In this document: one piece after another, positions 1 through 10,064 of the stretch | How positions within the stretch are numbered: the stretch's first letter is position 1 | Layout of the letters: each line of letters opens with the position of its first letter | Assembly (NCBI RefSeq): GCF_024273235.1 | Contig: NZ_JANBVH010000006.1 | Span: 93,551 to 157,550, forward strand | DNA length: 64,000 nucleotides | From: Sphingomonas faeni | GTDB lineage: Bacteria; Pseudomonadota; Alphaproteobacteria; Sphingomonadales; Sphingomonadaceae | Reading direction: 5' to 3' | Program-made: the position numbers and the translations under genes | Notes under the pieces: generated by a model | The model's input: only the letters and a program-made list of their open reading frames with translations | Told to the model about the DNA's origin: nothing | The model's database searches: none

Positions 1-459
1 ATAGGCGAGCACGCGCCGCATCACGCCGCTGTCGGCGATCCAGTGTTTGCCCGTGCCGACCGCCTTCGCCCCCGCCGAAACGCAGATCGCCATCTCGGCA
101 AGGTCATGGCCTTCGAGCCCACGCGTGGCGGCGGCGATCGGGTGGATCCAGAGGTCGGGCTTGCCGATCAGCGCCGCGCGCTGGACGATGCCGGGATCGT
201 CGAGCACCGGCGACTGGTCGGGCATCAGGCCGATCCGGACGATCCCGCCGGCACGGAACGCGGCACGGTCGACCTTCGCGACGCCGAGATCGACGATCCC
301 CGGCGCCACGGTCTTGCCGCCGCAGTCGACGACCTCTGCGTCCGACGGAATATCGACGATGCCGGTCGCGACGATCACGCCGTCGCGGACCAGCACATTG
401 CCCTTGGTCATGCCGCCGACGGGGCAGGCGAGCGTCGCGTTCGTCAGTGCGAGAATCAT
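1..459 (-). CDS. Dihydroorotase-like protein, probably non-catalytic (PyrC'/PyrX type), 3' end outside window
   Basis: The N-terminal 153 codons of an amidohydrolase-fold protein are visible, starting with [10 protein letters not shown], and the frame runs off the window. The region around residue 50 reads [13 protein letters not shown], where active dihydroorotases carry an Asp-x-His-x-His metal site; both histidines are absent. Later segments ([20 protein letters not shown]) still resemble the dihydroorotase family. In Pseudomonas an inactive PyrC homologue is known to assemble with aspartate carbamoyltransferase. The 4-bp ATGA overlap with pyrB suggests the same structural role here. The catalytic dihydroorotase would then be elsewhere. 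The C-terminal half is not visible, so this rests on the first metal motif only. Confidence 0.8.
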   Translation of the reverse strand, partial: MILALTNATLACPVGGMTKGNVLVRDGVIVATGIVDIPSDAEVVDCGGKTVAPGIVDLGVAKVDRAAFRAGGIVRIGLMPDQSPVLDDPGIVQRAALIGKPDLWIHPIAAATRGLEGHDLAEMAICVSAGAKAVGTGKHWIADSGVMRRVLAY

Positions 460-1442
460 GCCCAGCCCTCCACGCCGCGCGCTCTTCGGGTCAGCACGTC
501 GAGGCAGGCCATGCGGACCGCGACCCCCATCTCGACCTGCTCGGTGATCGCCGAGCGGGCATGATCGGCGACCGCGGAGTCGATCTCGACGCCGCGGTTC
601 ATCGGGCCGGGGTGCATCACCAGCGCGTCGGGCGCGGCCTTCGCCAGCCGGTCGAGCGTCAGCCCGTAGCGTAGCCGATATTCGCGCGTGGAGGGCACAT
701 AGGCGCCGTCCATTCGCTCGTTCTGGAGCCGAAGCATCATCACCACATCGGCGCCCTCCAAGGCCTTATCGAAATCGGAAAAGGCGGTGACGCCCATCCG
801 CTCGATCATCGGCGGCATCAGCGTCGACGGCGCGCAGACGCGAACCTCGGCCGCGAGCGCGGTCAGCGCGAGGATGTTCGACCGCGCGACCCGGCTGTGC
901 AGCAGGTCGCCGCAGATGACGACGCGCTGCCCTGCGATCGAGCCCTTGCGGCGGCGAATCGTGAGCGCATCGAGCAGCGCCTGAGTCGGGTGCTCGTGCC
1001 GCCCATCCCCCGCGTTGAGCACCGGGCAGTCCACCTTGTCCGCGATCAACCGCACCGCGCCCGACGACATATGCCGGATCACGATCACGTCGGCGCGCAT
1101 CGCGTTCAGCGTCATCGCCGTGTCGATCAGCGTCTCGCCCTTCTTCACGCTCGACTGCGCCGCGTGCATGTTGACGACGTCCGCCCCGAGCCGCTTGCCG
1201 GCGATCTCGAACGACAGCAAAGTCCGCGTCGAGTTCTCGAAGAACGCGTTGATCTGCGTGAGACCCGCAAGCCGCTTGTCGGGCGTCGCATGCGTCCTGT
1301 TCGCGCCGACCCAGGTCTCCGCCTCGTCGAGCAGGAACGCGATCTCGTGTGGCTGAAGCCCGTCGATGCCGGTGAGATGCCGGTGCGGGAAGACGGCGCC
1401 GCCTTCGATGAGGGCGGCGGGGCGGTGATCTGAGGTTCGCAT
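456..1442 (-). CDS. pyrB: Aspartate carbamoyltransferase catalytic subunit
   Basis: The 328-residue product is a normal-length PyrB. It condenses carbamoyl phosphate with aspartate in the second step of UMP synthesis in the cytoplasm. The carbamoyl-phosphate motif appears as [13 protein letters not shown] near residue 68, and the second conserved block as [11 protein letters not shown] near residue 149. The motif HPGPMNRG lies near the C-terminus. The stop overlaps the start of the dihydroorotase-like gene (ATGA), so the two are co-translated. No regulatory pyrI gene is visible. The ATG at 1442 has no clear Shine-Dalgarno sequence, so the exact start is less certain than the identity. Confidence 0.95.
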   Translation of the reverse strand: MRTSDHRPAALIEGGAVFPHRHLTGIDGLQPHEIAFLLDEAETWVGANRTHATPDKRLAGLTQINAFFENSTRTLLSFEIAGKRLGADVVNMHAAQSSVKKGETLIDTAMTLNAMRADVIVIRHMSSGAVRLIADKVDCPVLNAGDGRHEHPTQALLDALTIRRRKGSIAGQRVVICGDLLHSRVARSNILALTALAAEVRVCAPSTLMPPMIERMGVTAFSDFDKALEGADVVMMLRLQNERMDGAYVPSTREYRLRYGLTLDRLAKAAPDALVMHPGPMNRGVEIDSAVADHARSAITEQVEMGVAVRMACLDVLTRRARGVEGWA

Positions 1443-1563
1443 TAAAGCCGCGGGATAGTGGCCGCGGGGGCAGGGGGCAAGCGCCGCGCGACGCTTCGCC
1501 GCAACCGCATGGTTAACCCGAATTTAGCGCGATCATGGGATGGCTCGGGCGAACAGGGGGGGC

Positions 1564-3123
1564 ATGATGCAGGACGCCGAGGCAAGAACGACGCGCCGCT
1601 GGTGGGATACGCGGTGGTTCGCCCTATCTGCCGTCCTGCTGTCGGCGGTGCCTCTGCTGTGGCCGGCGCTGCCACCCCTTGGCGACCTGCCGGGGCATAT
1701 GGGGCGGTGGCATATCGCGATGGCGCTGCCGACCTCGCCCGATCTTCAGCGCTATTACGCCTATCGTTGGGCGCTGATCCCGAACCTCGGGATGGACCTG
1801 CTGGTGCCGGCGCTCACGCGATTGTTCGGGTTCGAACCGGCGACCAAGCTGGCGGTCATCGCGATTCCGATGCTGACCGTCGCCGGACTGCTGTGGACCG
1901 CACGCGAGGTGCATGGGCGGATACCGCCGACCGCGATCTTCGCGCTGCCGCTCGCCTATGCATGGCCGTTCCAGTTCGGCTTCGTCAATTTCGCGCTCTC
2001 GCAAGCGCTGGCGTTCTGCGCGCTGGCGTTGTGGGTTCGGCTCGGACGGCAGGAGCGATTGGTCTTGAGGGCGGTCGTATTCGTGCCGATCGCCTTCGCG
2101 CTCTGGATCGCGCACAGCTTCGGCTGGGGCATGTTCGGGTTGATGGCGGCAGCGGCGGAAATCGCCAGATTGCGGTGTGATCGACGGCCCTGGATCGCGG
2201 CGTTCGTGACGGTGGCGGTTCGCTGCCTGCCGCTCGCAGTGCCGCTGATCGTCATGATCGCCTCTGCGTTGCACCCGCCCCCCGGGAGCGACGCTGCCGG
2301 CTTGGGCGCGGCCGACTGGTTCGACGTGCCCGCCAAAGCCTTGTGGGTCGCGTCGATCCTTCGCGACCGATGGATGGTCTACGACCTCGCCTCGCTCGGC
2401 GTCTTGGTGGCGATCTTGTACGTCGCAGCGCGCAGCCCGCGGCTCGGCTTTTCCGCGATGCTCGGGTGGCCGGCCCTCGCATGCCTGGCGGCGTTCGCGA
2501 TATTGCCGCGGTTGATGATGGGCGGCGCCTATGTCGACATGCGGATGGCCCCGGCAGCACTCATGCTGGCGGTCATCGCGATCGCACCGCCCGCATCGAA
2601 CCCGACCGATTCCGTTCGTTTCGCCCCGATATTGGCCATCATCGGAACCGCGTTCCTGATGATTCGGCTTGCCGGCACGACCGTCAGCTTCATCGAGCGC
2701 TCGACCGAGCAGGAGCGCGAACTCGCGGCGATCCCATCGATTCCGCGGGGCGCGGCGGTGCTCGCGCTCGTCAGCCGACCGTGCGGCGGCGTCTGGTCCG
2801 ATCTCCGGCGCGATTCGCTGCCCGGCATGGCGATTGTCCGGCGCGACGTGTTCACGAACACGCAATGGGCCCTGGCCGGCCAGCAACTCCTGCGCATTCG
2901 CTACGCGCAGGCCGCACCGTTCACCGCCGACCCGACGCAACTCGTCCTGCCGAGCGAGTGTGCGGTGATCGGCTCGAATTTCACCGCCGCCATCGCACAT
3001 TTTCCGCGTGCGGCATTCACGCATGTCTGGACGCTGGGGTTTCCGCCGGGCGCAGCAAAGGCGGCGGACCTGCGCGTGATATGGACCAACGGCGAGTCCA
3101 CGCTCTACCGCGTCGCCCGCTAG
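1564..3123 (+). CDS. Unknown polytopic membrane protein
   Basis: I do not recognise the family. The product (about 519 residues) has many hydrophobic segments from residue 20 to about 380, beginning [21 protein letters not shown] more polar C-terminal part follows with scattered Cys (PCGGVW, PSECAV). The layout of many helices followed by a periplasmic-like tail resembles GT-C-type glycosyltransferases or other polyprenyl-linked sugar enzymes, but no diagnostic motif is clear. The ATGATG at 1564 is preceded by a run of G that can act as a ribosome site, so I prefer it to the ATG at 1540. It converges with ruvX, and the two stop codons overlap. Confidence 0.7.
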   Translation: MMQDAEARTTRRWWDTRWFALSAVLLSAVPLLWPALPPLGDLPGHMGRWHIAMALPTSPDLQRYYAYRWALIPNLGMDLLVPALTRLFGFEPATKLAVIAIPMLTVAGLLWTAREVHGRIPPTAIFALPLAYAWPFQFGFVNFALSQALAFCALALWVRLGRQERLVLRAVVFVPIAFALWIAHSFGWGMFGLMAAAAEIARLRCDRRPWIAAFVTVAVRCLPLAVPLIVMIASALHPPPGSDAAGLGAADWFDVPAKALWVASILRDRWMVYDLASLGVLVAILYVAARSPRLGFSAMLGWPALACLAAFAILPRLMMGGAYVDMRMAPAALMLAVIAIAPPASNPTDSVRFAPILAIIGTAFLMIRLAGTTVSFIERSTEQERELAAIPSIPRGAAVLALVSRPCGGVWSDLRRDSLPGMAIVRRDVFTNTQWALAGQQLLRIRYAQAAPFTADPTQLVLPSECAVIGSNFTAAIAHFPRAAFTHVWTLGFPPGAAKAADLRVIWTNGESTLYRVAR

Positions 3124-3587
3124 ATCTGCGCGGTTACCAGCGCGTCGATCGCGCCTTGCAGGATATAGGCGGCGGCCATCTTGTCGACGAGTTCGGCGCG
3201 CTTGGCGCGGCTCGCGTCCTGTTCGATCAGCGTGCGGGTGACGGCGACGGTCGACCAGCGTTCGTCCTGGAGCAGGATCGGGAGGCCCATGTCCTTGAGA
3301 TTCTGCGCGAACGCCCGCGTCGATTGCGAGCGGGGGCTTTCGCTGCCGTCGAGGTTGATCGGCAGGCCTATGACGAGCCCGACCACGGCCTGCGCCTTGA
3401 TGATCTCGGCGAGCGCGGCCTTGTCCTTCTGGAACTTCGTGCGGCGGATGAGCATGGCAGGGCTCGCGAACGACCAGCCGGCGTCGCACAGCGCGGTGCC
3501 GATCGTCTTGGTGCCGACGTCGAGGCCGATCAGCCGGCCGCCGGTCGGGAGCGCGTCGCGGAACTGCGCGGCGGAAAGCGTGATCAT
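3120..3587 (-). CDS. ruvX: RuvX/YqgF family putative pre-16S rRNA nuclease
   Basis: This 155-residue protein has the RNase H-like fold signature of the YqgF family. The first acidic strand is [18 protein letters not shown], the second block [13 protein letters not shown], then QDERWSTV and the terminal acidic block [12 protein letters not shown]. The acidic residues of these blocks are the expected metal ligands. The family processes the 5' end of 16S rRNA and was first proposed as a Holliday junction resolvase. The start overlaps the stop of the DUF3089 hydrolase gene by four bases (ATGA), so the two form an operon. Confidence 0.93.
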   Translation of the reverse strand: MITLSAAQFRDALPTGGRLIGLDVGTKTIGTALCDAGWSFASPAMLIRRTKFQKDKAALAEIIKAQAVVGLVIGLPINLDGSESPRSQSTRAFAQNLKDMGLPILLQDERWSTVAVTRTLIEQDASRAKRAELVDKMAAAYILQGAIDALVTAQI

Positions 3588-4693
3588 TGCGCGAAAGCCT
3601 TCAGGCGACGGTTGGCGTCGGCGCGGATGTTCGCCCAGAACAGGCTGTAGTCGTAGACGTGATAGTTGTTGCCGGGCAGCACGTACGGCCCGAGGTTCGG
3701 GCCCTCGCCGATCAGCAGGAAACCGCGGTCGGCGCAGCGCGCGGGGACGCTGCCGATCGCCATGGTCGCGGTCTTGAGGTCGGCGGACGGGACCAATGTG
3801 CCGAGATTGGCGGTGGCGGGCGCAGCGGCGTCGATGGTGCCGGTCAGCGGGTTGGTGCAGACGATCGACGTGCCCTTGCGTGGCTGGCCGTTGAAGCCGG
3901 TGGTCTGGTCATAGGTGTCGACGATCAGCGACGGATCGGCGGGCTCCGCGAAACTCTCCCATGAGAGGATGCAGCCGGTCTGCTCGGCGGTGCGGCATTC
4001 GGCGAGCCCCATGCGCGGCAGGTCGGTGGTGCGCGACACGGGCCAGCCGACGACATAGGCCGCGACGATCCGTGCCTTCAGTTTCGGATCGCTCGCAACG
4101 CGGTCGCGGAGCAGGCGGGTGAGGTGGAGCGCGCCCTGGCTGTGGCCGGCGAGGATAATCGGGCGGGTCGGGCCGGCCTCCTTGAGGAAGCGGTCGAACG
4201 CCGCGGAGACGTCGCCATACGCCAACGCCAGCGCGCGTTCGCTGTCGGCCTCGCTGGTGAGGAACGCGCCGAACGTCGCCTGGCGATAGCGCGGTGCCCA
4301 GATGTCACCGGCCTCGTTGAACGCGCTCGCCTGACCGCGCAGGAACAACTCGGCGCGCGCATTGGTCTCGGGATCGTCGATCGGCGCGTTCCAGTGATCG
4401 CGGTTGATGTACGATGTCGGATGGATGAAGAAGATCGCCGCGCCCGTGCCGGGCTTGCCGGGCGTATAGCCGGGCGGCGTCCAGAGCGCGGGATTGCCGG
4501 GTGCGTCGGGGCGGGCGAGCCACAGGATTTTTCGCGCGTAGATGTTGCGCGGGGCTTCGCGCTGCGCCTGGAAATTCTCGCTCGGAACCATGACCGCGCG
4601 CATCAACTGCGTGCCGAACAGGCGGTAGGCGAGCAGGGCGGCGATCGCGAGGACGATCATCGCGGCGACGAAATAGAGAAACTTGCGGGCCAA
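3584..4693 (-). CDS. DUF3089 family alpha/beta hydrolase, membrane-anchored
   Basis: The product is about 369 residues. A hydrophobic N-terminal segment ([19 protein letters not shown]) suggests a signal anchor with the catalytic domain outside the membrane. The body contains [17 protein letters not shown] and the nucleophile elbow [12 protein letters not shown], typical of the DUF3089 lipase/esterase-like family. I start it at TTG 4693, which has GGAAGG six bases upstream. The only upstream ATG (4918) lies beyond a palindromic repeat and would add 75 residues encoded by that repeat. It is co-transcribed with ruvX through a 4-bp overlap. The substrate is unknown. Confidence 0.85.
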   Translation of the reverse strand: MARKFLYFVAAMIVLAIAALLAYRLFGTQLMRAVMVPSENFQAQREAPRNIYARKILWLARPDAPGNPALWTPPGYTPGKPGTGAAIFFIHPTSYINRDHWNAPIDDPETNARAELFLRGQASAFNEAGDIWAPRYRQATFGAFLTSEADSERALALAYGDVSAAFDRFLKEAGPTRPIILAGHSQGALHLTRLLRDRVASDPKLKARIVAAYVVGWPVSRTTDLPRMGLAECRTAEQTGCILSWESFAEPADPSLIVDTYDQTTGFNGQPRKGTSIVCTNPLTGTIDAAAPATANLGTLVPSADLKTATMAIGSVPARCADRGFLLIGEGPNLGPYVLPGNNYHVYDYSLFWANIRADANRRLKAFAQ

Positions 4694-4763
4694 GCGGGAC
4701 CTTCCGTGCAGGCGATCCGGCTCCCGTGCCGCAAGCGGGGGCTGGTTGCAACGGGCTCCCTCA

Positions 4764-4889
4764 CGATCCTCACCCGCCAGGGGGAGGTGGCTGGCACTTG
4801 CCAGACGGAGGGGGAGGAAAGGGCAACCTCTGTTCCGTGTCCGCCCCCTCCGACGCTTCGCGCCACCTCCCCCTGGCGGGGGAGGATAG
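4764..4889. repeat. Dispersed palindrome, family D
   Basis: Imperfect inverted repeat of about 125 bp. The outer arms are built on CCGCCAGGGGGAGGTGGC and its complement. A nested GGAGGGGGAGG arm pairs with CCCCCTCCG. It lies in the 455-bp gene-free stretch 4694-5148 between the divergent DUF3089 and gatC genes. The same design recurs at 22435-22560. Confidence 0.8.
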
Positions 4890-4940
4890 GAAGGTTGGGA
4901 AACATATCGCGCGCGCATATCGGTGGTCGCGGTCGCAACT

Positions 4941-5056
4941 CTGCTCCCCTCCCTGGAAGGGAGGGGCTGGGGGTGGGTAGGCCCGCTTGAGCCACCATCG
5001 TCTGAACATGGGGAGCCCGACCCACCCCCGACCCCTCCCTTCCAGGGAGGGGAGAA
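4941..5056. repeat. Dispersed palindrome, family C
   Basis: Inverted repeat with arms CTCCCTGGAAGGGAGGGG and the complementary CCCTCCCTTCCAGGGAGG, plus inner GGGGGTGGGT/ACCCACCCC blocks around a variable centre. It fills the rest of the gap before gatC. Related copies are at 12871, 32566, 34218, 46155 and 49404. Confidence 0.82.
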
Positions 5057-5148
5057 GAGTCGCCAACGCCCCTATTTCAATCGGCCAGCCTGAAGCACCT
5101 ACGCCAAAGATGTTGCGCCCTCGCGCCGCGCGGTGCTAGCCGCACGGC

Positions 5149-5451
5149 ATGTCCGTAGATACTGCAACCGTGAAGCGGATCGCGAGCCTTGCGCGCATCG
5201 CGATCACCGACGAGGACGCCGCCCGCATGGCGCCGGAACTCGGAAACATCCTTGGCTGGATCGAGATGCTGGGCGAGGTCGACACGACCGGCGTCGAGCC
5301 GATGACCGCCGTCATTCCCAACACGCTGCGGCTGCGCGACGATGTCGTCAACGCCGACCCGCTGACCGGCGGTAACATCCGCGAGCAGGTGCTGGCCAAC
5401 GCGCCGGTGGCCGAACACGGCTTCTTCGCCGTGCCGAAGGTGATCGAATAA
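5149..5451 (+). CDS. gatC: Asp-tRNA(Asn)/Glu-tRNA(Gln) amidotransferase subunit C
   Basis: This is a 100-residue GatC of usual size, with the family pattern [20 protein letters not shown], then [19 protein letters not shown] and a C-terminal FFAVPKVIE. It stabilises the GatAB complex, which converts mischarged Glu-tRNA(Gln) or Asp-tRNA(Asn) to the amide form. Its TAA stop shares one base with the ATG of gatA (TAATG), and gatB follows, so the three subunits are made from one operon. Confidence 0.95.
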   Translation: MSVDTATVKRIASLARIAITDEDAARMAPELGNILGWIEMLGEVDTTGVEPMTAVIPNTLRLRDDVVNADPLTGGNIREQVLANAPVAEHGFFAVPKVIE

Positions 5452-6935
5452 TGACCGAGCTTACCGATCTGGGCGTTGCCGGCATTCGCGACGGCGTGCG
5501 CGACGGCAGTTTCACTGCCCGCGAAGTCGCCGACGCGTTCATCGTAAAGGTGAGCCAGGCCAAGGCGTTGAACGCGTTTCTTGTCGAGACGCCCGAACAC
5601 GCGATCGCCGCGGCCACCGCCGCCGATACCGCGCGCGAAGCTGGCGAGACGCTCAAGCCGCTGGCCGGCGTGCCGATCGGCATGAAGGACCTGTTCTGCA
5701 CCAAGGGCGTCGCGACGACCGCGGCGAGCCACATCCTCGAAGGCTTCACGCCGACCTATGAATCGACCGTCTCGCAGAATTTGTGGGACGCGGGCGCGGG
5801 GATGCTCGGCAAGCTGAACATGGACCAGTTCGCGATGGGCTCGTCGAACGAGACCTCGGCGTTCGGCAACGTGATCTCGCCGTGGAAGCGCAACGACGGC
5901 GGTAATGCGTCGCTCGCGCCCGGCGGGTCGTCGGGCGGCTCGTCGTCGGCAGTCGCCGCGCGGCTCTGCCCCGGCGCGACCGGCACCGACACCGGCGGTT
6001 CGATCCGCCAGCCCGCCGCCTTCACCGGGATCAGCGGCATCAAGCCGACCTATGGCCGCTGCTCGCGCTGGGGGACGATCGCGTTCGCCTCGTCGCTCGA
6101 CCAGGCCGGGCCGATGGCGCGCGACGTCAAGGATTGCGCGATCCTGCTCGAGGCGATGGCCGGGTTCGATGCGAAGGACGGCACCTCGCTGCAGCTCGAC
6201 GTGCCGAAATGGGAAGCAGGATTGTCTGCCAATCTCAATGGCCTGCGCGTCGGTATTCCCAAGGAGTATCGCGTCGACGGGATGCCCGAGGAGATCGAGG
6301 CGCTCTGGCAGCAGGGCATCGACTGGCTGAAGGACGCCGGCGCGACGATCGTCGAGGTCTCGCTCCCGCACACCAAATACGCGCTGCCGGCTTATTACAT
6401 CATCGCGCCCGCCGAGGCGTCGTCGAACCTCGCGCGCTATGACGGCGTCCGCTACGGCATCCGCGACCTGCCGACCGGCGCGGGGCTACAGGACATGTAC
6501 GCCGCGACGCGCGCCGACGGCTTCGGTCCGGAGGTGAAGCGCCGCATCATGATCGGCACCTATGTGCTGTCGGCCGGCTTCTACGACGCCTATTACACGC
6601 AGGCGCAGAAGGTCCGGACGCTGATCGCGCGCGACTTCGAGAAGGCGTGGGAGACGTGCGACGTGCTGCTCACGCCGACCGCACCGTCGGCAGCGTTCGC
6701 GCTCGGCGAGAAGTCGGCGGATCCGATCGCGATGTACCTCAACGACGTCTTCACCGTGCCGTCGTCGCTCGCCGGGTTGCCGGCGATGTCGGTGCCGGGT
6801 GGTCTCGACAAGCAGGGCCTGCCGCTCGGCCTTCAGATCATCGGCAAGCCGCTCGACGAACAAGGCGTGCTGAACGCAGGGCTCGCGATCGAACAGCGAG
6901 CAGGATTTACCGCGCGACCAGAGGCTTGGTGGTAA
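5451..6935 (+). CDS. gatA: Asp-tRNA(Asn)/Glu-tRNA(Gln) amidotransferase subunit A
   Basis: The 494-residue product is an amidase-signature enzyme that releases ammonia from glutamine for the tRNA amidation. The Ser-cisSer-Lys triad can be read: Lys in [10 protein letters not shown] near residue 79, the Ser pair in the glycine/serine-rich block [15 protein letters not shown] near residue 160, and the nucleophile region [14 protein letters not shown] near 180. The length and the conserved end ([10 protein letters not shown]) are standard. It starts within the gatC stop and is followed one base later by gatB. Confidence 0.96.
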   Translation: MTELTDLGVAGIRDGVRDGSFTAREVADAFIVKVSQAKALNAFLVETPEHAIAAATAADTAREAGETLKPLAGVPIGMKDLFCTKGVATTAASHILEGFTPTYESTVSQNLWDAGAGMLGKLNMDQFAMGSSNETSAFGNVISPWKRNDGGNASLAPGGSSGGSSSAVAARLCPGATGTDTGGSIRQPAAFTGISGIKPTYGRCSRWGTIAFASSLDQAGPMARDVKDCAILLEAMAGFDAKDGTSLQLDVPKWEAGLSANLNGLRVGIPKEYRVDGMPEEIEALWQQGIDWLKDAGATIVEVSLPHTKYALPAYYIIAPAEASSNLARYDGVRYGIRDLPTGAGLQDMYAATRADGFGPEVKRRIMIGTYVLSAGFYDAYYTQAQKVRTLIARDFEKAWETCDVLLTPTAPSAAFALGEKSADPIAMYLNDVFTVPSSLAGLPAMSVPGGLDKQGLPLGLQIIGKPLDEQGVLNAGLAIEQRAGFTARPEAWW

Positions 6936-6936
6936 C

Positions 6937-8418
6937 ATGAGCGACTATCGTATCCAGGGCGAAACCGGCGAGTGGGAGGTCGTGGTCGGCCTCGAGGTGC
7001 ACGCGCAGGTGACGTCGAACGCCAAGCTCTTCTCGGGCGCGGCGACCGCGTTCGGCGCGGAGCCCAACACGCAGGTGAGCCTCGTCGACGCGGCGATGCC
7101 GGGGATGCTGCCGGTGCCGAACCGCGAGTGCATCCGTCAGGCGGTCCGCACCGGCATGGCGATCGAGGCGCAGATCAATAAATGGTCGCGGTTCGACCGT
7201 AAGAATTACTTCTACGCCGATCTGCCGCAGGGCTACCAGATCAGCCAGCTCTATCATCCGATCGTGGGTGAGGGGGCGATCGACATCAGCCTCGACGAGA
7301 AGAACCCCGACGCGACCGGCAAGCGGATCGGCGTCGAGCGCATCCATGTCGAGCAGGATGCCGGCAAGCTGATGCACGACCAACATCCGACCCAGTCCTA
7401 CGTCGATCTCAACCGCTCGGGCGTCGCGCTGATGGAGATCGTGTCAAAGCCCGATCTGGCTTCGCCTGCGGAAACAGGGGCTTACCTGCGGAAGCTGCGT
7501 TCGATTCTGCGCTATGTCGGATCGTGCGACGGCAACATGGAGGAAGGATCGATGCGCGCCGACGTCAACGTCAGCGTGCGCAAGCCCGGCGACGAACTGG
7601 GTACGCGCACCGAGACGAAGAACGTCAATTCGGTGCGCTTCGTGATGGCGGTGGTCGAGCAGGAAGCGAAGCGCCAGGTCGAGGTGCTCGAAGCCGGCGG
7701 CAAGATCGTCCAGGAAACGCGGCTCTATGATCCCGACCGCAACGAGACGCGCTCGATGCGGTCGAAGGAAGACGCGCATGATTACCGCTACTTCCCCGAT
7801 CCGGACCTGTTGCCGCTGGTGCTCGACGATGCGTTCCTCGCCGAGTGCCGCGCGTCGTTGCCGGAACTCCCCGATGCGAAGCGCGCGCGGTACGAGGCTC
7901 TCGGCATCGCGCCGTACCAGGCGACGGTGCTGACCGCCGAGGTCGAGGCGGCGCGGTGGTTCGATGCGTTGCTCGATGCGGGCGTGAAGCCGGCGGCGGC
8001 GGCGAACTGGACGACGTCGGAACTGTTTGGGGCATTGAACCGGACCGGCAGGGACATCGGGAACTCGCCGGTTTCGCCAGCCCAGGCGGCGGAACTGCTC
8101 GGGCTGATCGCCGACGGCACGCTGTCGGGGAGTCTCGCCAAGCAGGTGTTCGAGGTGATGCTCGAGACCGGCGACGGGGCGGCGAAGGTGGTCGAGGATC
8201 GCGGGTTGAAGCAGACCAGCGATACCGGGGCGATCGAGGCCGTGATCGCCGAGGTGATGGCGGCGAACGCGGACAAGGTTGCGGACTATCGTGGCGGCAA
8301 GGACAAGCTGTTCGGGTTCTTCGTCGGCCAGACGATGAAGGCGATGGGGGGGAAGGCTAATCCTGCCGTGGTGAACGAACTGCTCAAGACGGCGCTTGGG
8401 GAGTCGGTGGCTTCGTAA
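6937..8418 (+). CDS. gatB: Asp-tRNA(Asn)/Glu-tRNA(Gln) amidotransferase subunit B
   Basis: The 493-residue GatB is the kinase and tRNA-binding subunit. It shows the opening [12 protein letters not shown], the cradle motif [28 protein letters not shown] and [18 protein letters not shown]. The C-terminal tail domain that contacts the tRNA elbow ([20 protein letters not shown]) is complete. It is the last gene of gatCAB. Two palindromes (8455 and 8571) follow its stop and may stabilise or end the transcript. Confidence 0.96.
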   Translation: MSDYRIQGETGEWEVVVGLEVHAQVTSNAKLFSGAATAFGAEPNTQVSLVDAAMPGMLPVPNRECIRQAVRTGMAIEAQINKWSRFDRKNYFYADLPQGYQISQLYHPIVGEGAIDISLDEKNPDATGKRIGVERIHVEQDAGKLMHDQHPTQSYVDLNRSGVALMEIVSKPDLASPAETGAYLRKLRSILRYVGSCDGNMEEGSMRADVNVSVRKPGDELGTRTETKNVNSVRFVMAVVEQEAKRQVEVLEAGGKIVQETRLYDPDRNETRSMRSKEDAHDYRYFPDPDLLPLVLDDAFLAECRASLPELPDAKRARYEALGIAPYQATVLTAEVEAARWFDALLDAGVKPAAAANWTTSELFGALNRTGRDIGNSPVSPAQAAELLGLIADGTLSGSLAKQVFEVMLETGDGAAKVVEDRGLKQTSDTGAIEAVIAEVMAANADKVADYRGGKDKLFGFFVGQTMKAMGGKANPAVVNELLKTALGESVAS

Positions 8419-8454
8419 GCCTGCGGTTGGCTGGCGATGCGTTCTCCCGCACAT

Positions 8455-8541
8455 CCTGTTCTACCGCGAAGGCGGGAGTCCAGGGTAACGGAGCGCAGCG
8501 CTGCTTGATTCCTGGACCCCCGCGTTCGCGAGGGAACAGGA
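8455..8541. repeat. Dispersed palindrome, family B
   Basis: Inverted repeat with arms on CCTGTTCTACCGCGAAGGCG and CCCGCGTTCGCGAGGGAACA, and inner GTCCAGGGT/CCTGGACC pairs. It is one of seven family B copies in this window and lies in the 309-bp gap between gatB and the convergent protease gene. Confidence 0.82.
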
Positions 8542-8570
8542 GAAGTGAAGTTCGTGCCAGCTTCAACACG

Positions 8571-8681
8571 TACCACCCCGGCGAAGGCCGGGGCCCAATT
8601 GGGGAACGCTGCTAACGAGGGGCGGCGCTTCGTTACTGCAACCTTTCCGATTGGGCCCCGGCCTTCGCCGGGGTGGTGGTA
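8571..8681. repeat. Dispersed palindrome, family A
   Basis: Inverted repeat whose arms read CCCCGGCGAAGGCCGGGGCC and the complement, extended by CAATTGG, around a variable centre of about 45 bp. Family A has five copies here (8571, 11772, 23303, 28559, 51750), all outside coding sequence. Confidence 0.85.
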
Positions 8682-8727
8682 GTGTTGGGTCGGAGCGGAA
8701 GCGGAAGCAGAAAGGGAGCGTGGCGTA

Positions 8728-9291
8728 CTACGCATCCACCTTCTGCGGATGATGCGGCACCAAGATCAGCGTGTTCTCCTCCACCCGCCACGACGCCAGC
8801 CGCGACAGGAAGTTCATTCCCAGCACGTTCGTCTCACCAAACGCCGGCGAAACCACCACCTGCAAATCCCGCGCAACGATCGCGCCAAGCCGCAAATCCG
8901 CGATGGTCCCCGTCTTAGCCGCGATAGACCCGTTGGCGGTCTGCAAGACGATCGGCATCACGCCAACCCGCGCCTCGATCCCCGCAGCCTCCGCCGTTTT
9001 CTCCGAAATCGCCGTAATCGTCGCGCCGCTGTCGATCAGTAGCCGCTGGCTCACCCCATCGATCGTCGCACGTGCCCAGAAATGTCCATCCGGCGACATC
9101 CGGATACGGACCTCGCCGCCGACCACCTGCTGGTCCTCGATCTTCAGGAACCGCGCGATCTTGCCGACATAGGGGTCGAATTGCCGCCGCTGGTCGACCG
9201 CAATGAACAGCAGTCCGACGAGGACGAGCGTCATCGCCAGGTTCACGAGCGTTCGGATGACGGGGATGCGCTGCGCAACGATCAGGACCAA
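8728..9291 (-). CDS. Retropepsin-like aspartic protease, membrane-anchored
   Basis: The product has at least one N-terminal membrane segment (LVNLAMTLVLVGLLFIAV) followed by a clan AA aspartic protease domain with the active-site motif LLIDSGATITAIS near residue 85. The second conserved strand VLGMNFLSRLASW lies near the end. This matches the single-domain, retropepsin-like family found in many proteobacteria (TIGR02281 type). The N-terminus is uncertain. TTG 9291 is the only canonical start in the frame and has no Shine-Dalgarno sequence, yet the frame stays open upstream to 9426 and encodes a plausible extra hydrophobic helix (YIALGLALLVLIVAQ). The substrate is unknown. Confidence 0.8.
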   Translation of the reverse strand: MVLIVAQRIPVIRTLVNLAMTLVLVGLLFIAVDQRRQFDPYVGKIARFLKIEDQQVVGGEVRIRMSPDGHFWARATIDGVSQRLLIDSGATITAISEKTAEAAGIEARVGVMPIVLQTANGSIAAKTGTIADLRLGAIVARDLQVVVSPAFGETNVLGMNFLSRLASWRVEENTLILVPHHPQKVDA

Positions 9292-9426
9292 GAGGGCAAG
9301 CCCGAGCGCGATATAGAGGCTCTGGTGCTCGGCGAAGGTTGGGATCGTGGAGATTATCGGGTCCTGATTGGCGGGAGTGGCACGATCTGAATAGCCACGC
9401 CCGCCTGTATGGTTGCTGAAGAACGA

Positions 9427-9651
9427 TTACTGCGCGTCGTCGTCCTGGTTCTTCACGACACCACCGGTCCCGCCGACTCCGTCGTGCAGGCCGCTGTCGG
9501 TGAACGTCCCGGGCTCGTCGCCGCCTTCGCCGCGCTCGACCGCGTCGGAACGCGACTCCACCGCTTGTTCGATATCGCTGCGGGTATCCGCGTCACGATC
9601 CTCGGGCAGCGTTTCGGGGTTCGTCCCGGAATGGGGATCGGCCACGCTCAA
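9427..9651 (-). CDS. Small acidic protein of unknown function
   Basis: A 74-residue, strongly acidic, hydrophilic protein without Cys and without hydrophobic segments. It ends in KNQDDDAQ and is probably disordered. Its TTG start overlaps the TGA stop of the Pro-rich gene upstream (TTGA), which supports co-translation. The frame of the downstream protease is the same frame past the stop. I do not recognise a family. The base composition and the coupling make it a likely gene, but function cannot be assigned. Confidence 0.5.
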   Translation of the reverse strand: MSVADPHSGTNPETLPEDRDADTRSDIEQAVESRSDAVERGEGGDEPGTFTDSGLHDGVGGTGGVVKNQDDDAQ

Positions 9652-9803
9652 AACTCGGGCTGCACGGGTGCGGGATCGTTCGACGGCGTACCCGGAGCAG
9701 GCACGTCGATATCCGGCGCGGGCGGGTTGAACTCGGGCGGCGGCGCGGTCGGCTCGACGGGCGGCGTCGGGGTCGGGAATTCTGCCGGGGGTTGGGTAGC
9801 CAT
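9648..9803 (-). CDS. Very small proline-rich protein of unknown function
   Basis: A 51-residue protein with about one residue in three proline (MATQPPAEFPTPTPPVEP and on), with no hydrophobic segment and no Cys. A good Shine-Dalgarno sequence (AAGGAGA) sits seven bases before the ATG, which is the main reason to believe it. It is coupled to the 74-residue gene by a TTGA overlap. Possible EcfG-type promoter elements lie just upstream (9827-9851), so both may belong to the general stress response; that part is inference. Confidence 0.55.
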   Translation of the reverse strand: MATQPPAEFPTPTPPVEPTAPPPEFNPPAPDIDVPAPGTPSNDPAPVQPEF

Positions 9804-9826
9804 GATGTCTCTCCTTCTGGATGCCT

Positions 9827-9851
9827 AACGCCCGTAATCAGCGGGAGTTGC
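9827..9851 (-). promoter_or_regulatory. Possible EcfG-type (general stress) promoter
   Basis: Read on the minus strand, GCAAC is followed after 16 bases by CGTT. The alphaproteobacterial general-stress sigma factor EcfG recognises GGAAC-N16/17-CGTT, so there is one mismatch in the -35 box. It sits about 25 bases before the ATG of the Pro-rich small gene. Confidence 0.35.
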
Positions 9852-9912
9852 CTATGTGCTTGCCCCGGCATGCATCGTTGGTATAGACGCGCCCGCTACG
9901 GCGATGTCCTGT

Positions 9913-9997
9913 GCGGGCGTGGCGGAACTGGTAGACGCGCTTGGTTTAGGTCCAAGTATCGCAAGATGTGGGGGTTCGAGTCCCTTCGCCCGCACCA
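9913..9997 (+). tRNA. tRNA-Leu (anticodon UAG)
   Basis: An 85-base cloverleaf with acceptor stem GCGGGCG/CGCCCGC and an encoded CCA end. The anticodon stem CTTGG/CCAAG encloses loop TTTAGGT with anticodon UAG, and a short variable arm follows as expected for a class II tRNA. It reads CUN leucine codons. It stands alone upstream of tig. Confidence 0.95.
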
Positions 9998-10064
9998 GCC
10001 CGCCGCGCAGGCGAGGCGACCGCCCGACGAATTATCCCGAATGCTCTTATAACAAAGGCCGGAC

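Noticed and set aside
4694..4918. N-terminal extension of the DUF3089 hydrolase to ATG 4918
   Set aside because: It would be encoded by a palindromic repeat and precede the signal anchor; TTG 4693 has a good ribosome site.
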